From positions 1 through 40,086 of the forward strand of contig DUUM01000072.1 of assembly GCA_012841565.1 (NCBI GenBank): a DNA stretch of 40,086 nucleotides, in the 5' to 3' direction. Of the stretch, positions 15,656 to 24,759 are shown piece by piece (within the stretch, counting starts at the first letter, position 1; each line of letters begins with the position of its first letter). The notes beneath the pieces were generated by a model, which was not told the DNA's origin, did not search any database, and worked only from the letters and a program-made list of their open reading frames with translations. Made by a program: the position numbers and the translations under genes. The DNA is from Candidatus Epulonipiscium sp. (lineage in GTDB: Bacteria; Bacillota_A; Clostridia; Lachnospirales; Cellulosilyticaceae).

Positions 15656-16932
15656 TACTTATAAACCCTAATATTATCTTTGTTTAAATTCATTTTATAC
15701 CCTATTGTCTTAACAACCTTCTTTAGATCATAATACTCACTACCACCTATTATCTTTTTGCAATCCTTGATTTTATCTTGCGTGTAGTTTGTTGTATTAA
15801 GTTTCCAATCATACAAAATTGTTTCTTCTAGTATATATAATATATCATCATATATATAGATAGGTGTTTTCATCTCTACCCATTGTGTTCCCTTTTGCTT
15901 TTCTGTTTCTTCTACCTTTTCAAGGTAATACGGATTATTAATCGCTTCTTTATACACGTTGGTTATTTTAGACTCCGTAGAGACCCTAAAGTTATCGCGG
16001 CCCATCTGTTGCGGGGCTACTTTAATATTATCAATATCTATATAGTTAATTGCTTTAATTCTAGGATAGTGTACAGGAATTTCTGAATATATCTGATTAA
16101 TAATATCCCTAGCTTCTTCAATATAAAAAGTATGGTCTTCTTTAGAATAATGAGAAATTGCAAGTTTTGATATCATCATAGGTTTTGTGTCTTTGTACAT
16201 ATTATAAAAGTAACTGAGTTTTTCCTCTATATCCACATGATATTTTTCATTGTTTTTATAAATAGGAAAATACATACTTATTCCAATCCAATCTACATAC
16301 TCATCTCCTGGATAGTAAATCATTGAATCATATATATCTTCCATCTCTACACTCCATACAAATGCAGTATTCGGGGCATACTCTGCAAATATTTCTTTGG
16401 CTAGTTGAAAATAGGATCTGTATTTAGCAGGATCTCCATATTCTTTTGCCCCAGGATAAAATTCTATAAAAACAGGTATACCATATGTGTCTTTAAACTT
16501 CTGGGCAGTTTTTTCTAAAATATCCCGATCATAAGGCAGGCTCATTGTGTCCGGCGTAATAACGATATAAGGTGCCTTCTTCTTTGACAAGCATTCTAAC
16601 AACCACTTATCTGGAAATGGATCCCCTATTTTATAATGCCTAAGGGCCACTGCCACATTCTTACCAACAGCTTCTTCGAATTGGGTTATATCAAAGTCAA
16701 TTTCGGGATTAGCTAAGACATAAGCACCTAAATAAGCCCCCTCTATTGGCTCATAAGTCGAAAGTTCTATCTCTTGTTGGAAATATCCCTTATAAGATGT
16801 TTTTACAATTTTATGCTGTAAATTGACTTCTGTCGTTTCATTTGTCTCTTTCTCTAATGAACCAGATGTGCAGCCACATACAATCTGTAGAATGGCCAAA
16901 AAAATTACACCGAGTTTTATGTATGGTTTCAT
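15655..16932 (-). CDS. Lipoprotein with GH26-like domain and C-terminal stalk-like domain
   Basis: A 425-residue secreted lipoprotein. The signal peptide MKPYIKLGVIFLAILQIVCG ends in lipobox VCG|C. The central 300 residues resemble the glycosyl hydrolase 26 barrel: YLGAYVLANP at its start, FVWSVEMEDIYDS and YPGDEYVDWIGISMYF. The GH26 acid/base motif HExN is not seen (the equivalent stretch reads IEFYPGAKEYG), and the nucleophile strand reads PMMISKLAIS, so I doubt hydrolase activity. The last 80 residues, with GGSEYYDLKKVVKTIGYKM, look like a copper amine oxidase-type stalk domain that may bind the wall. I choose the ATG at 16930-16932, eight bases after GAGG. It closes the operon with recU. 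Confidence 0.65.
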   Translation of the reverse strand: MKPYIKLGVIFLAILQIVCGCTSGSLEKETNETTEVNLQHKIVKTSYKGYFQQEIELSTYEPIEGAYLGAYVLANPEIDFDITQFEEAVGKNVAVALRHYKIGDPFPDKWLLECLSKKKAPYIVITPDTMSLPYDRDILEKTAQKFKDTYGIPVFIEFYPGAKEYGDPAKYRSYFQLAKEIFAEYAPNTAFVWSVEMEDIYDSMIYYPGDEYVDWIGISMYFPIYKNNEKYHVDIEEKLSYFYNMYKDTKPMMISKLAISHYSKEDHTFYIEEARDIINQIYSEIPVHYPRIKAINYIDIDNIKVAPQQMGRDNFRVSTESKITNVYKEAINNPYYLEKVEETEKQKGTQWVEMKTPIYIYDDILYILEETILYDWKLNTTNYTQDKIKDCKKIIGGSEYYDLKKVVKTIGYKMNLNKDNIRVYK

Positions 16933-16973
16933 ACGCATCACCTCGTTGTAATTATTGCCAACTATTTAGTTTT

Positions 16974-17519
16974 CTAATCTTTTTTTATTTTTTTATTTTC
17001 TAGGTGTGTTTGCAGTGCTTTTAAATAGTGAACAAATGCTCCGTCTTGGGAATATATTTGAAGCTCTTTGGGGAAATCTTGATATCTCATTGATTTCCTA
17101 CCTCCTTTGCCTGCTTCTTTCCAGTAGGTATAAAGAATCTCAAAAGGCAAAAGATACATTTCATCATATTCCTTAAAGCTAACAATTAAAAAAGCTTCTC
17201 CATTTTGTTTTGTAAAATCCTTCATAAATTCTATTTGATGTAAGTGTATATTGGAAAAAGGAAATGACTTAAGCGTTGTTTCCTTTGCATCAAAACAAAC
17301 AGGCACCCCTTGAACAACTCCGATAAAATCAACTGTACTTTTTTGCTCAAAGTAAGCCTGGGTAATTGTCCGTGTTGCTTGGTCTATCCGTGTAGGCTTA
17401 ATTGGAGTTGGTATTTTTTGAACAAGAGCTAGTCCTTTTTCCCTATATAAATCGTTGGTTAGGGTAATTAGCTCTTCTAGCATACTTCCCCTAAGGCCTC
17501 TTGTATTCCAGTACCCCAT
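16974..17519 (-). CDS. recU: RecU-type Holliday junction resolvase
   Basis: A 181-residue RecU family protein. The N-terminal NTRGLRGSMLEELI and the KIPTPIKPT strand are typical; the nuclease core has STVDFIG (D64) and CFDAKET (D77, K79), which align with the metal-binding D, E-x-K of the family, here with Asp in place of Glu. RecU cuts Holliday junctions in Firmicutes recombination and repair; it is usually beside a penicillin-binding protein gene, but here it lies between a pseudouridine synthase and a lipoprotein gene. The start ATG has AAAAGGAGCATTTTC. It is about 20 residues shorter than the Bacillus protein, mainly at the N-terminus. Confidence 0.85.
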   Translation of the reverse strand: MGYWNTRGLRGSMLEELITLTNDLYREKGLALVQKIPTPIKPTRIDQATRTITQAYFEQKSTVDFIGVVQGVPVCFDAKETTLKSFPFSNIHLHQIEFMKDFTKQNGEAFLIVSFKEYDEMYLLPFEILYTYWKEAGKGGRKSMRYQDFPKELQIYSQDGAFVHYLKALQTHLENKKIKKD

Positions 17520-17544
17520 GAAAATGCTCCTTTTTTATATTATC

Positions 17545-18519
17545 CTATAAGCTAATAAATCCTTCTTCTTGAAATATTTGAGAGTAGAGTGATGGTGCTC
17601 CTACAGTAAATACTTTGTTTTCTAGATATTTTAAAGGTTCTGTGCACATTTCAAATTTAATTTTATAAGCGCATAAAAACTGATGTCTTAAACTATATTT
17701 TCGAAAAAAATACTCATTTTCTTCTTTGTCCCCATATTTAGGGTCCCCAACAATAGGGTGATTGATTGTGGCTAGATGCGCCCTAATTTGATGGGTCTTA
17801 CCTGTTACTAATTGAACTTCAATTAGGGTGTATCGCCCATTATCTTGAAGCGGTAAAATTCTTGTTTCTACCTCTTTCGCACCCTCTACATATTCCTGGG
17901 TAATTTTAACTTCATTTCTAGACTCATCTTTTTCATGATACCCTTTTAAGATGATTGGCTTTACAACTTTTCCAAGAACAATACTCATATAGTATTTAGA
18001 TATTTCTCTAGTCCTTAGCATCTCATGGATAGCCTGGGTTGCTTGTAAGCTTTTTCCAACCAATATGATTCCTGCGGTATTACGATCTAGTCTATTACAA
18101 GGTGCAGGCCTAAATCCTTGATAGTCTTTAGGATTATATTCACCTTTTTTATGTAAATATGTAAGTACTTGTTCTGTTAAGGTATTTTGCCCCTTTGCAT
18201 CAGGCTGAGTAAGAAGACCAAGTGGCTTATTAACAATTAAAATATTACTATCTTCATATATTACCTCAAAGGTTGGCTTTGCTGAAGGCGTTTTTTTGAT
18301 TTCTCTAAAATTATCAATTGTATCATCACTTAGATATACTTGAATTTCATCTTCCCCCATTAATATTTCGTTGCCCTTTGCCCGTTTTCCATTATATTTA
18401 ATATTTTTTTTTCGAATCATTTTATAGACAAAACTCTTTGGGGCTTTATTAAAATATTTAAGAAGAAACTTGTCCAATCTCTGATTTCCCTCATTCTCAT
18501 TAATTATTAATAGTTTCAT
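17545..18519 (-). CDS. RluA family rRNA pseudouridine synthase
   Basis: A 324-residue pseudouridine synthase. An N-terminal S4 RNA-binding domain (GNQRLDKFLLKYFNKAP) is followed by the RluA catalytic domain with NKPLGLLTQP and the catalytic motif CNRLDRNTAG (Asp145), then KTHQIRAHLA and HPIVGDPKYGD. It converts uridines of 23S rRNA to pseudouridine; whether RluC-like or RluD-like sites are used cannot be told. The start ATG has AGGAGTCGAAG. It lies 25 bases before recU and about 35 after the two-helix membrane protein gene, in one run of minus-strand genes without internal terminators. Confidence 0.92.
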   Translation of the reverse strand: MKLLIINENEGNQRLDKFLLKYFNKAPKSFVYKMIRKKNIKYNGKRAKGNEILMGEDEIQVYLSDDTIDNFREIKKTPSAKPTFEVIYEDSNILIVNKPLGLLTQPDAKGQNTLTEQVLTYLHKKGEYNPKDYQGFRPAPCNRLDRNTAGIILVGKSLQATQAIHEMLRTREISKYYMSIVLGKVVKPIILKGYHEKDESRNEVKITQEYVEGAKEVETRILPLQDNGRYTLIEVQLVTGKTHQIRAHLATINHPIVGDPKYGDKEENEYFFRKYSLRHQFLCAYKIKFEMCTEPLKYLENKVFTVGAPSLYSQIFQEEGFISL

Positions 18520-18554
18520 CTTCGACTCCTATTTGCACAATTTTTATAGTTAAA

Positions 18555-19118
18555 TTACATCATCATTTGAGTGATGAGTTGGGTCTGTTCTTTAAGATTT
18601 ATTTCATTTTCTATTGCGGCATTTACTTCTATCTGTTTAAAAAGATTCCCCATATCCTTTGTTTTATTTTGATCCACATAGACAATAGCTTTTAAAGATA
18701 TTCCCTTAGCCTTTATTTTTTTATCGAAGATTTCTTTTTGTTTAGCTATATCCGTAACATTATCTATAATACAATAAATTTTAGTTCCTGTCACAACAAT
18801 ATGATCAAAATAGATTATTTCTGTTAGATCAGGAATTAAAACACTATGAAATAAATTATAATTTCCCTTTATTAGCTCTAATTGGTTGCTTGCTTCAATA
18901 TCTGGATCTTTAAATTTTAATATAGCAAACAATTGAGTCATATATTGAGCAGCTGGTAATACTAATACTGCCGCAAACACAGTGAATACATTATTTCTTG
19001 TATTATTTAAGATATACCCCGTCCAAAAGATACCAAACATAATGAATAACCATATTACGGACATAAGTATATATTTCTTTTTTTTCTGTGTTAAATAGTT
19101 TTTTTCTCTTTTTATCAT
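18555..19118 (-). CDS. Two-helix membrane protein of unknown function
   Basis: A 187-residue protein I do not recognise. A Lys-rich start (KREKNYLTQKKKKY) precedes two close membrane helices, near residues 17-37 and 45-66, so both ends should face the cytoplasm. The remaining 110 residues form a soluble domain with alternating strands and helices (LIPDLTEIIYFDHIVVTGT, KAIVYVDQNKTKD) and a Gln/Met-rich end. Two adjacent ATG codons could start it; I take the second, six bases from GGAG. It begins within 10 bases of the SDR stop codon and precedes the pseudouridine synthase gene. The soluble part recalls nuclease-related membrane domains, but no catalytic motif is clear. Confidence 0.75.
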   Translation of the reverse strand: MIKREKNYLTQKKKKYILMSVIWLFIMFGIFWTGYILNNTRNNVFTVFAAVLVLPAAQYMTQLFAILKFKDPDIEASNQLELIKGNYNLFHSVLIPDLTEIIYFDHIVVTGTKIYCIIDNVTDIAKQKEIFDKKIKAKGISLKAIVYVDQNKTKDMGNLFKQIEVNAAIENEINLKEQTQLITQMMM

Positions 19119-19127
19119 CATAGGCTC

Positions 19128-19892
19128 CTACTCACAATAACTCATTTTAACAGTCATTCCACCATCAATTATAAGGTTCGTACCCGTCATAAAGCCTGCA
19201 TCATCAGATGTTAAAAACAGGCATGCTTTTGCAACATCTTCTGGCAACCCGACACGCCCAACTAAGTGTTGGCTATGATCTTTATCCCTTAAATGAACAA
19301 ATTTACGATCTTTCTTCCTTTTCCACTGCGCTATATCTATCCATCCTGGGCTAATTGCATTAACTCTTATTTTTGGTGATAAGCTATTAGCCAAAGAATG
19401 TGTCAAGGACAATAACGCCCCCTTAGAAGCTGAATATGGCTCAGTATGTGGTTCTGACATCATTGCACGGGTGGAAGCAATATTAACGATACTACACGCT
19501 TCATTTTTCATATGAGGCGCTATATATTTCGTGCATATATATGGCCCCGTTATATTGACAGCAAGAACCCTATTCCATTCTTCAATAGTCCTCGTAAATA
19601 ATGTCCCTACAGCATTGGTTGCAGCACAATTAATCAGTATATCAATATGCCCAAACCGATTGATTACCCGGTTTACCATCTCTATTACATGTGACTCATT
19701 ACTAATATCTGTTTTTACAAAATAGGCACTGCCCCCGTCATCATTAATAGCCTTTTCTGTTTCCATTCCCGCTTCTTGGTCACAGTCTGCAATAATAACG
19801 TGGGCCCCCTCTTTTGCATAATGTTGAGCAATACAAGCACCAATTCCTTCTCCAGCGCCAGTAACAACAGCTACTTTATTTAGAAACTTCAT
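19128..19892 (-). CDS. SDR family NAD(P)-dependent oxidoreductase
   Basis: A 254-residue classical short-chain dehydrogenase. Cofactor motif TGAGEGIG (11-18) with Asp36 after the second strand (IIADCDQE) suggests NAD. The structural motif reads NCAAT rather than NNAG. The catalytic set is S140, Y153 and K157 (YSASK), with N113. C-terminal GWI and IIDGGMTVKM are normal. The substrate is unknown; the family covers sugar alcohols, ketones and acyl-carrier substrates. The start ATG has AAAGGGAGGTAAATT. It leads a run of minus-strand genes ending with the GH26-like lipoprotein; no common function is evident. Confidence 0.9.
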   Translation of the reverse strand: MKFLNKVAVVTGAGEGIGACIAQHYAKEGAHVIIADCDQEAGMETEKAINDDGGSAYFVKTDISNESHVIEMVNRVINRFGHIDILINCAATNAVGTLFTRTIEEWNRVLAVNITGPYICTKYIAPHMKNEACSIVNIASTRAMMSEPHTEPYSASKGALLSLTHSLANSLSPKIRVNAISPGWIDIAQWKRKKDRKFVHLRDKDHSQHLVGRVGLPEDVAKACLFLTSDDAGFMTGTNLIIDGGMTVKMSYCE

Positions 19893-19929
19893 AATTTACC
19901 TCCCTTTACTTCCGTGTTACACCTTAACC

Positions 19930-19958
19930 ATTGTATCAAAAAAGCAAGGGATTTGAAA
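19930..19958 (-). promoter_or_regulatory. Possible promoter for the SDR gene
   Basis: Minus-strand -10 TACAAT (19930-19935) with a weak -35 TTTCAA at 17 bases. Position, about 40 bases before the start codon, is right; the -35 is poor. Confidence 0.4.
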
Positions 19959-19969
19959 GTCAAAATACT

Positions 19970-22891
19970 TTATTCAAATATTTCTACGAAATGCTCAAAT
20001 AAATCCTTATCTTCATTGATTTTATCGTGATTACCTAAGGCACATATATAATTCTCAGCCATACAGTCCCTTATAACAGGTGCAAAGGATCTTATATCCT
20101 CTTGGGTTGTCTCTAATATTTCATCTCTTTCTTTTTGCAACATTTCTTTTGTAATACCAGCTACATATAGACTTTGGGATCTTTCGCCCTTCATTGCCGG
20201 TGTCAAAGGAAAATCTAATTTGCTAATTGTACCGATAATATACTTTACCATATCTCGGGGACTGACAGTGAAATTTTCCACATAATCAGCCGCTTCATCA
20301 TATATTTTAAGCGTTTTTCCTACATTTGGATCTCTATAAGATGCAAAGAACATTGTCCCGCTACGCGCAAAGTCTGAAAAACACCCATATGCCCCATTTT
20401 GAACCCTTACCTTGTTCCATAGGTAATCAAGATTAAGGATACTTTTCAAAACACTCATAGTGCCCGAATGTGTATGCCCTAACTTCTTGAAATCATAGCC
20501 TTTTGCTACATACTGTACGTTAAATGGTGCCAGCAGAGCCTCATTCTTTACTTGTAAATCAAAGACAGGATTTAGTCTTTCATACGCTATACTTTCCATA
20601 CCATCTGTAATCGTAAGCATTGTGTTTTTAATTGTATCATACTCTTTGGTTTCACACGTAACGCCTATGCTTATTCTATCCTTATTATTTAAAATCTTGT
20701 ATGCCTTTTCAAGATTTTGAATGATTTCATCTTCCATGGCATTAAAGTTTTTCTCTATATTACGTACGAATTCATAAAAACTTAGGCCTTTTAAGGTTTC
20801 CTCATAATAACTCTTTTGTGAAAAATAAGATGCTAATCTACTAAATGCTATTCGATGGCCATCACTACTAATAGCCATTTCCATTCTAGATTTCATTTCT
20901 CTAATAATCTCACGAATACGATTTCCGTTCGCAAAGTCCGTATTCATCATAATTTCTTTTGTTAATTGACTCAAATAAGATACCTTACTATACAAAGCTT
21001 TACTTCTAACAACTAGTTTTGGGATATACTCACCTGGGTTTTGAGAATCATTACTTACCATGGTGCCATAATGTATCCCGCCCGTATGAATATCAATCAT
21101 ATTATTTAGCTCTTCATAGGCGTAATTAGTCGTGTCTAACTTACCTAGCATACCAACCAACATACCAATATACGGAATTAAATCTTTTTCAATTCCCCGA
21201 AGGTCGTAGTAGGTATTGATATATCCAATTTGATTTGTAATCTCTGGTGTAAATATAAAGTCCGTATTGCCTTCTTTTGTTACTTTATATTCTGTAAAAT
21301 CAAACTCTTTCTCTAAATCTGATAAGGCCAAGGTTGGAATCTTCTCAAGATCCTCTTCCTTATCTGGTGTTACTTGCATTTCTTGCAGCTTATTTGTGTG
21401 GTTAATAAGTTCTTGAAGCTCATCATCTGATAAGGATGATTTAAACTTTGCTAGTTTATCTTTTAGGGCCTTGGCAGTTTCTTTTGTAAGACCTGCTTTA
21501 GGCTCCATTACTATAAACGTAGCGTGTGTGTTCTCTAATATATTTTTTTGTATGATATCTTCTAAATAAGAAGTTATAAGAGCGCTTTTTACAATCTTTA
21601 ACTCTTCTTCATATTTCAAATAAGTAAACGGACTCCCCTCATATAGCCAACTCTTGAGGCTCTCTGTCGCATATAATAACCCTTTAGAATGCCCTCCAAA
21701 GTCTGCCTCTCTGAGTTCAAATTCTAGTGAATTTATAGCACCTTCTATTAATTTTTTATCAATCCCCTCTGTAACTAATTTGCCAAGCGTATCCATTACA
21801 ATTTTATAAAACTCATCTTTTTTATCAGGTGATGAATTTTTTACGACAATACTAAAAACAGGTTGTTGGACACTCGTATTGTATGAACCAAATACATCTT
21901 GGCCAATTCCCGCATCGATTAAAGCTTTTTTTAGTGGCGCTGCTGGCGTTTCCAACAATAAATCCTCCAAAATTTCAATGGCCATTACAATTTCACTGTT
22001 GTTTGTATCTGCTATGGCAAAGTTCAGGGCTAAGTATGTTTTTCCATCTTCACTTTCACCCTCTGCAATAGGATACTGAAGACCTATTTCTTTTAAGGCT
22101 ACAAAAGGTTCTTGAATTTGAATATGAGATGCTACCTCTAACCGGTCAAAGTTGCATAAGTAGTCATCATTAATTAACTTGAGGTGCTCATCAATATCGC
22201 CGTCTCCGTATAAACAAATATAACTGTTAGATGGGTGATAATATTTTTTGTGAAATGTCAAAAATTGCTCTTGTGTTAAGTCTGGAATAGACTCAGGATC
22301 ACCACCTGATTCAAAACTATAGGTTACATCAGGAAATAAAGACTCGGTTATCTTTCTAAATAGCACACCCTCCGGAGAGGAAAATGCTCCCTTCATCTCG
22401 TTATATACAACCCCTTGATACTCTATTTCATCTTCTTCATTTTCTAGTTTATAATTCCATCCTTCTTGCTTTAAAATCATAGGATTATCATAAATATTAG
22501 GATAAAATACTGCATCTAAATAGACATCCATTAAATTTATAAAGTCTTTGTCATTTTGACTAGCAATAGGATAGACTGTTTTATCTGAATATGTCATGGC
22601 ATTTAAATAGGTGTTTAAAGATCCTTTAGCAAGCTCTACAAAAGGCTCCTTAACGGGGAATTTCCTAGATCCACATAATACCGAATGCTCTAAAATATGT
22701 GGCAATCCTGTATCGTCACTGGGTGGGGTACGAAATGCTATAGAAAACGTTTTATTAGTATCATCATTTTTAATATGCATTAACCTTGCACCACTTTTTT
22801 CGTGTTCCATAATGCGCACCATTGCATTTATTTCTGTAACAAACTCTTCTTCCTTTAATATAAAACCATGATTTATTTCACTGATTACCAT
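19970..22891 (-). CDS. M16C family zinc metallopeptidase (presequence protease-like)
   Basis: A 973-residue insulinase-type peptidase of the M16C (PreP/Hyp) group. The inverted zinc motif HILEH (65-69) and the downstream Glu165 (YNEMKGAF) form the metal site; GLPHILEHSVLCGS and KGSLNTYLNAMTYSDKT are hallmarks. Two homologous halves separated by a charged helical linker (about 470-520) form a clamshell that degrades unfolded peptides. No signal peptide is present, so it is cytoplasmic. The start has GCGGAGGAAAATAG; a good promoter lies just upstream. No clear terminator follows before the SDR gene, though its stop is 35-40 bases from that gene's promoter. Confidence 0.95.
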   Translation of the reverse strand: MVISEINHGFILKEEEFVTEINAMVRIMEHEKSGARLMHIKNDDTNKTFSIAFRTPPSDDTGLPHILEHSVLCGSRKFPVKEPFVELAKGSLNTYLNAMTYSDKTVYPIASQNDKDFINLMDVYLDAVFYPNIYDNPMILKQEGWNYKLENEEDEIEYQGVVYNEMKGAFSSPEGVLFRKITESLFPDVTYSFESGGDPESIPDLTQEQFLTFHKKYYHPSNSYICLYGDGDIDEHLKLINDDYLCNFDRLEVASHIQIQEPFVALKEIGLQYPIAEGESEDGKTYLALNFAIADTNNSEIVMAIEILEDLLLETPAAPLKKALIDAGIGQDVFGSYNTSVQQPVFSIVVKNSSPDKKDEFYKIVMDTLGKLVTEGIDKKLIEGAINSLEFELREADFGGHSKGLLYATESLKSWLYEGSPFTYLKYEEELKIVKSALITSYLEDIIQKNILENTHATFIVMEPKAGLTKETAKALKDKLAKFKSSLSDDELQELINHTNKLQEMQVTPDKEEDLEKIPTLALSDLEKEFDFTEYKVTKEGNTDFIFTPEITNQIGYINTYYDLRGIEKDLIPYIGMLVGMLGKLDTTNYAYEELNNMIDIHTGGIHYGTMVSNDSQNPGEYIPKLVVRSKALYSKVSYLSQLTKEIMMNTDFANGNRIREIIREMKSRMEMAISSDGHRIAFSRLASYFSQKSYYEETLKGLSFYEFVRNIEKNFNAMEDEIIQNLEKAYKILNNKDRISIGVTCETKEYDTIKNTMLTITDGMESIAYERLNPVFDLQVKNEALLAPFNVQYVAKGYDFKKLGHTHSGTMSVLKSILNLDYLWNKVRVQNGAYGCFSDFARSGTMFFASYRDPNVGKTLKIYDEAADYVENFTVSPRDMVKYIIGTISKLDFPLTPAMKGERSQSLYVAGITKEMLQKERDEILETTQEDIRSFAPVIRDCMAENYICALGNHDKINEDKDLFEHFVEIFE

Positions 22892-22935
22892 CTATTTTCC
22901 TCCGCTCATAACTTTTATCATTATATATATCCTAA

Positions 22936-22964
22936 AGTATATCCACTTACTCTCTCATTGTCTA
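22936..22964 (-). promoter_or_regulatory. Sigma-A promoter for the M16C peptidase gene
   Basis: Minus strand: -35 TAGACA (22959-22964), 17 bases, -10 TATACT (22936-22941); each matches consensus at five of six positions, and the gene starts 45 bases downstream. Confidence 0.7.
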
Positions 22965-22989
22965 CTAATCGGCCTTAAATTATACTAAA

Positions 22990-23021
22990 AAAAGCATCTG
23001 TGAATCATCACAGATGCTTTT
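22990..23021 (-). terminator. Terminator overlapping the end of the YHS-domain gene
   Basis: A perfect stem (AAAAGCATCTGTG and CACAGATGCTTTT) with a six-base loop and T-run on the minus strand. The left arm on the transcript encodes the last codons Lys-His-Leu and the stop codon of the YHS gene, so the stem starts inside the coding region. Confidence 0.9.
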
Positions 23022-23358
23022 CGCTAACTGGTTCTAAAAACTTCTCCCTGCAATCCCAACTACAAAAGTAATGACTTTCTCCATTTCGTATAACATGAAA
23101 AGCACTTGCTTTCTCAAGTTCTTTATTGCACACTGGATCTGTTACTAATACTTTTATTTCTTCTTTGATTTCCGCTTCTAAAATAGTCATGTCTTCTTCT
23201 ATAACATGCACTTTCCCATTTACTATCTTAACACCTTTTACGTTGGGATCATCCTTATGTTTATGAATGGCACTACGAATTTTAAATGCATATAGTGTAA
23301 AATTAAATAATCCTACTAAAAACATGATTACAAATACATTTCCAAGAATTGCCAACAT
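23008..23358 (-). CDS. Membrane-anchored YHS-domain protein
   Basis: A 116-residue protein with one N-terminal membrane helix (about 3-25), a charged linker, and a C-terminal YHS/TRASH-type metal-binding domain: DPVCNKEL (C77), then SHYFCSWDCREKF with C99 and C103. YHS domains bind heavy metals such as copper and often accompany metal P-type ATPases; none is visible here, the neighbours being metY and the M16C peptidase. The start ATG is preceded by AGGGG at eight bases. A role in metal sensing or delivery at the membrane is inference from the domain alone. Confidence 0.75.
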   Translation of the reverse strand: MLAILGNVFVIMFLVGLFNFTLYAFKIRSAIHKHKDDPNVKGVKIVNGKVHVIEEDMTILEAEIKEEIKVLVTDPVCNKELEKASAFHVIRNGESHYFCSWDCREKFLEPVSEKHL

Positions 23359-23463
23359 ACTAGCACCCCTCTCTACTATAATTTTCTAAGTTTCTACCTA
23401 TCTTTATATTATATTCTATTATAAGAATTTGAACAAAATGTGAACAAATAGATAACTTAGTAA

Positions 23464-24741
23464 TTATACTTGTAAAAGAGCAAATTCTATATCTGCAATT
23501 ATATCGTCTATATTTTCAATTCCTACAGAGATTCTAATAAGTCCAGGGCCAATTCCAGCGGCCTTAAGCTCTGCATCTGATAATTGCCTATGAGTAGAGG
23601 TTGCTGGGTTCAAAACACTGGTACGAACATCTGCTACGTGTACGAGTATTTTAGCTAATTCTAAATGATCTTGGAAGCGAGTTGCCCCTTCTTTACCACC
23701 TTTAATGTCAAAAGAAACCACCCCACTTGAACCCTTAGGTAAATATTTCTGGGCTAATTTATATTCACTGTTGTTTTCCAGTCCTGGATATTGTACTTTC
23801 TCAATCTTAGGATGTTTTTCTAAATACTGTGCTACCTTTAAAGCATTTTCGCTATGTCTTTCCATACGCAAATGTAAAGTTTCTGTTCCTAGATTAATTA
23901 AAAATGCATTCATTGGTGCTAAATAATTCCCTATATCACGAATAAATTGAACCCGCCCTTTAACAATATAGGCTAGTTTTCCAAACGTTCCTGTGTATGA
24001 CAGTCCATGATACGATGGATCAGGGTTCACAAAACCTGGGAACTTCCCATTGGTCCAGTCGAAGTTTCCTGAATCTACAATAACGCCACCTACACTTGTT
24101 GCGTGTCCATCTAAATACTTAGTAGCTGAGTGAATAACGATGTCCGCTCCGTACTCAAAGGGTCTGCAAAGATAAGGTGTTGGAAATGTATTATCAACAA
24201 TAAGTGGTATGCCATTTTCATGTGCCACTTTTGCAAATTTCTCTATATCCATTACTTTCAAAGATGGGTTTGTTATAGTCTCCCCAAAAATCACCTTTGT
24301 ATTTTTTTGAATAGCCGCTTTTATTTCTTCTGGCGATGCATCTGCATCGATAAACGTAACACTTACACCCATTTTTTTGAGCGTAACTGCAAATAAATTA
24401 TAAGTTCCGCCGTAAATAGAATTCAATGCAATAAAGTGGTCTCCTGCCTCACACAGGTTTAATACTGACACCATTGAAGCGGATTGCCCTGAGGATGTAC
24501 AGAGTGCTGCTACACCGCCCTCTAGTGCTGCCATCTTGCTTTCTAGCGCTTCTACTGTCGGATTACTAATCCTAGAGTACATGTGCCCCGGCACAGCTAA
24601 GTCAAATAATTTAGCCACATGATCCGTTGAATCATATTTGTAAGTCGTGCTTTGAACAATCGGCAACACTCTTGGTTCCCCATTTTCAGGCTCATAACCA
24701 CCTTGTATCATTTTTGTTTCAATATTCCATTTAGCATTCAT
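23464..24741 (-). CDS. metY: O-acetylhomoserine sulfhydrylase
   Basis: A 425-residue PLP enzyme of the Cys/Met metabolism family. Length and the opening of the protein (NIETKMIQGGYEPENGEPR) fit MetY rather than the shorter cystathionine synthases. PLP is held by Lys208 in SATKYLDGH, with Asp183 (IVDNTF) and the MYSRISNPT active-site strand. It makes homocysteine from O-acetylhomoserine and sulfide. The ATG follows GGGGGTTGCAGA, 18 bases after the DUF624 membrane protein gene, so the two are probably one transcript. I see no S-box or T-box riboswitch ahead of it, which is common for met genes in this group. Confidence 0.93.
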   Translation of the reverse strand: MNAKWNIETKMIQGGYEPENGEPRVLPIVQSTTYKYDSTDHVAKLFDLAVPGHMYSRISNPTVEALESKMAALEGGVAALCTSSGQSASMVSVLNLCEAGDHFIALNSIYGGTYNLFAVTLKKMGVSVTFIDADASPEEIKAAIQKNTKVIFGETITNPSLKVMDIEKFAKVAHENGIPLIVDNTFPTPYLCRPFEYGADIVIHSATKYLDGHATSVGGVIVDSGNFDWTNGKFPGFVNPDPSYHGLSYTGTFGKLAYIVKGRVQFIRDIGNYLAPMNAFLINLGTETLHLRMERHSENALKVAQYLEKHPKIEKVQYPGLENNSEYKLAQKYLPKGSSGVVSFDIKGGKEGATRFQDHLELAKILVHVADVRTSVLNPATSTHRQLSDAELKAAGIGPGLIRISVGIENIDDIIADIEFALLQV

Positions 24742-24759
24742 TCTGCAACCCCCTACATT

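Noticed and set aside
19893..19969. TTGACT as the -35 for the SDR gene
   Set aside because: The spacing to TACAAT is 22 bases, too long for sigma-A.
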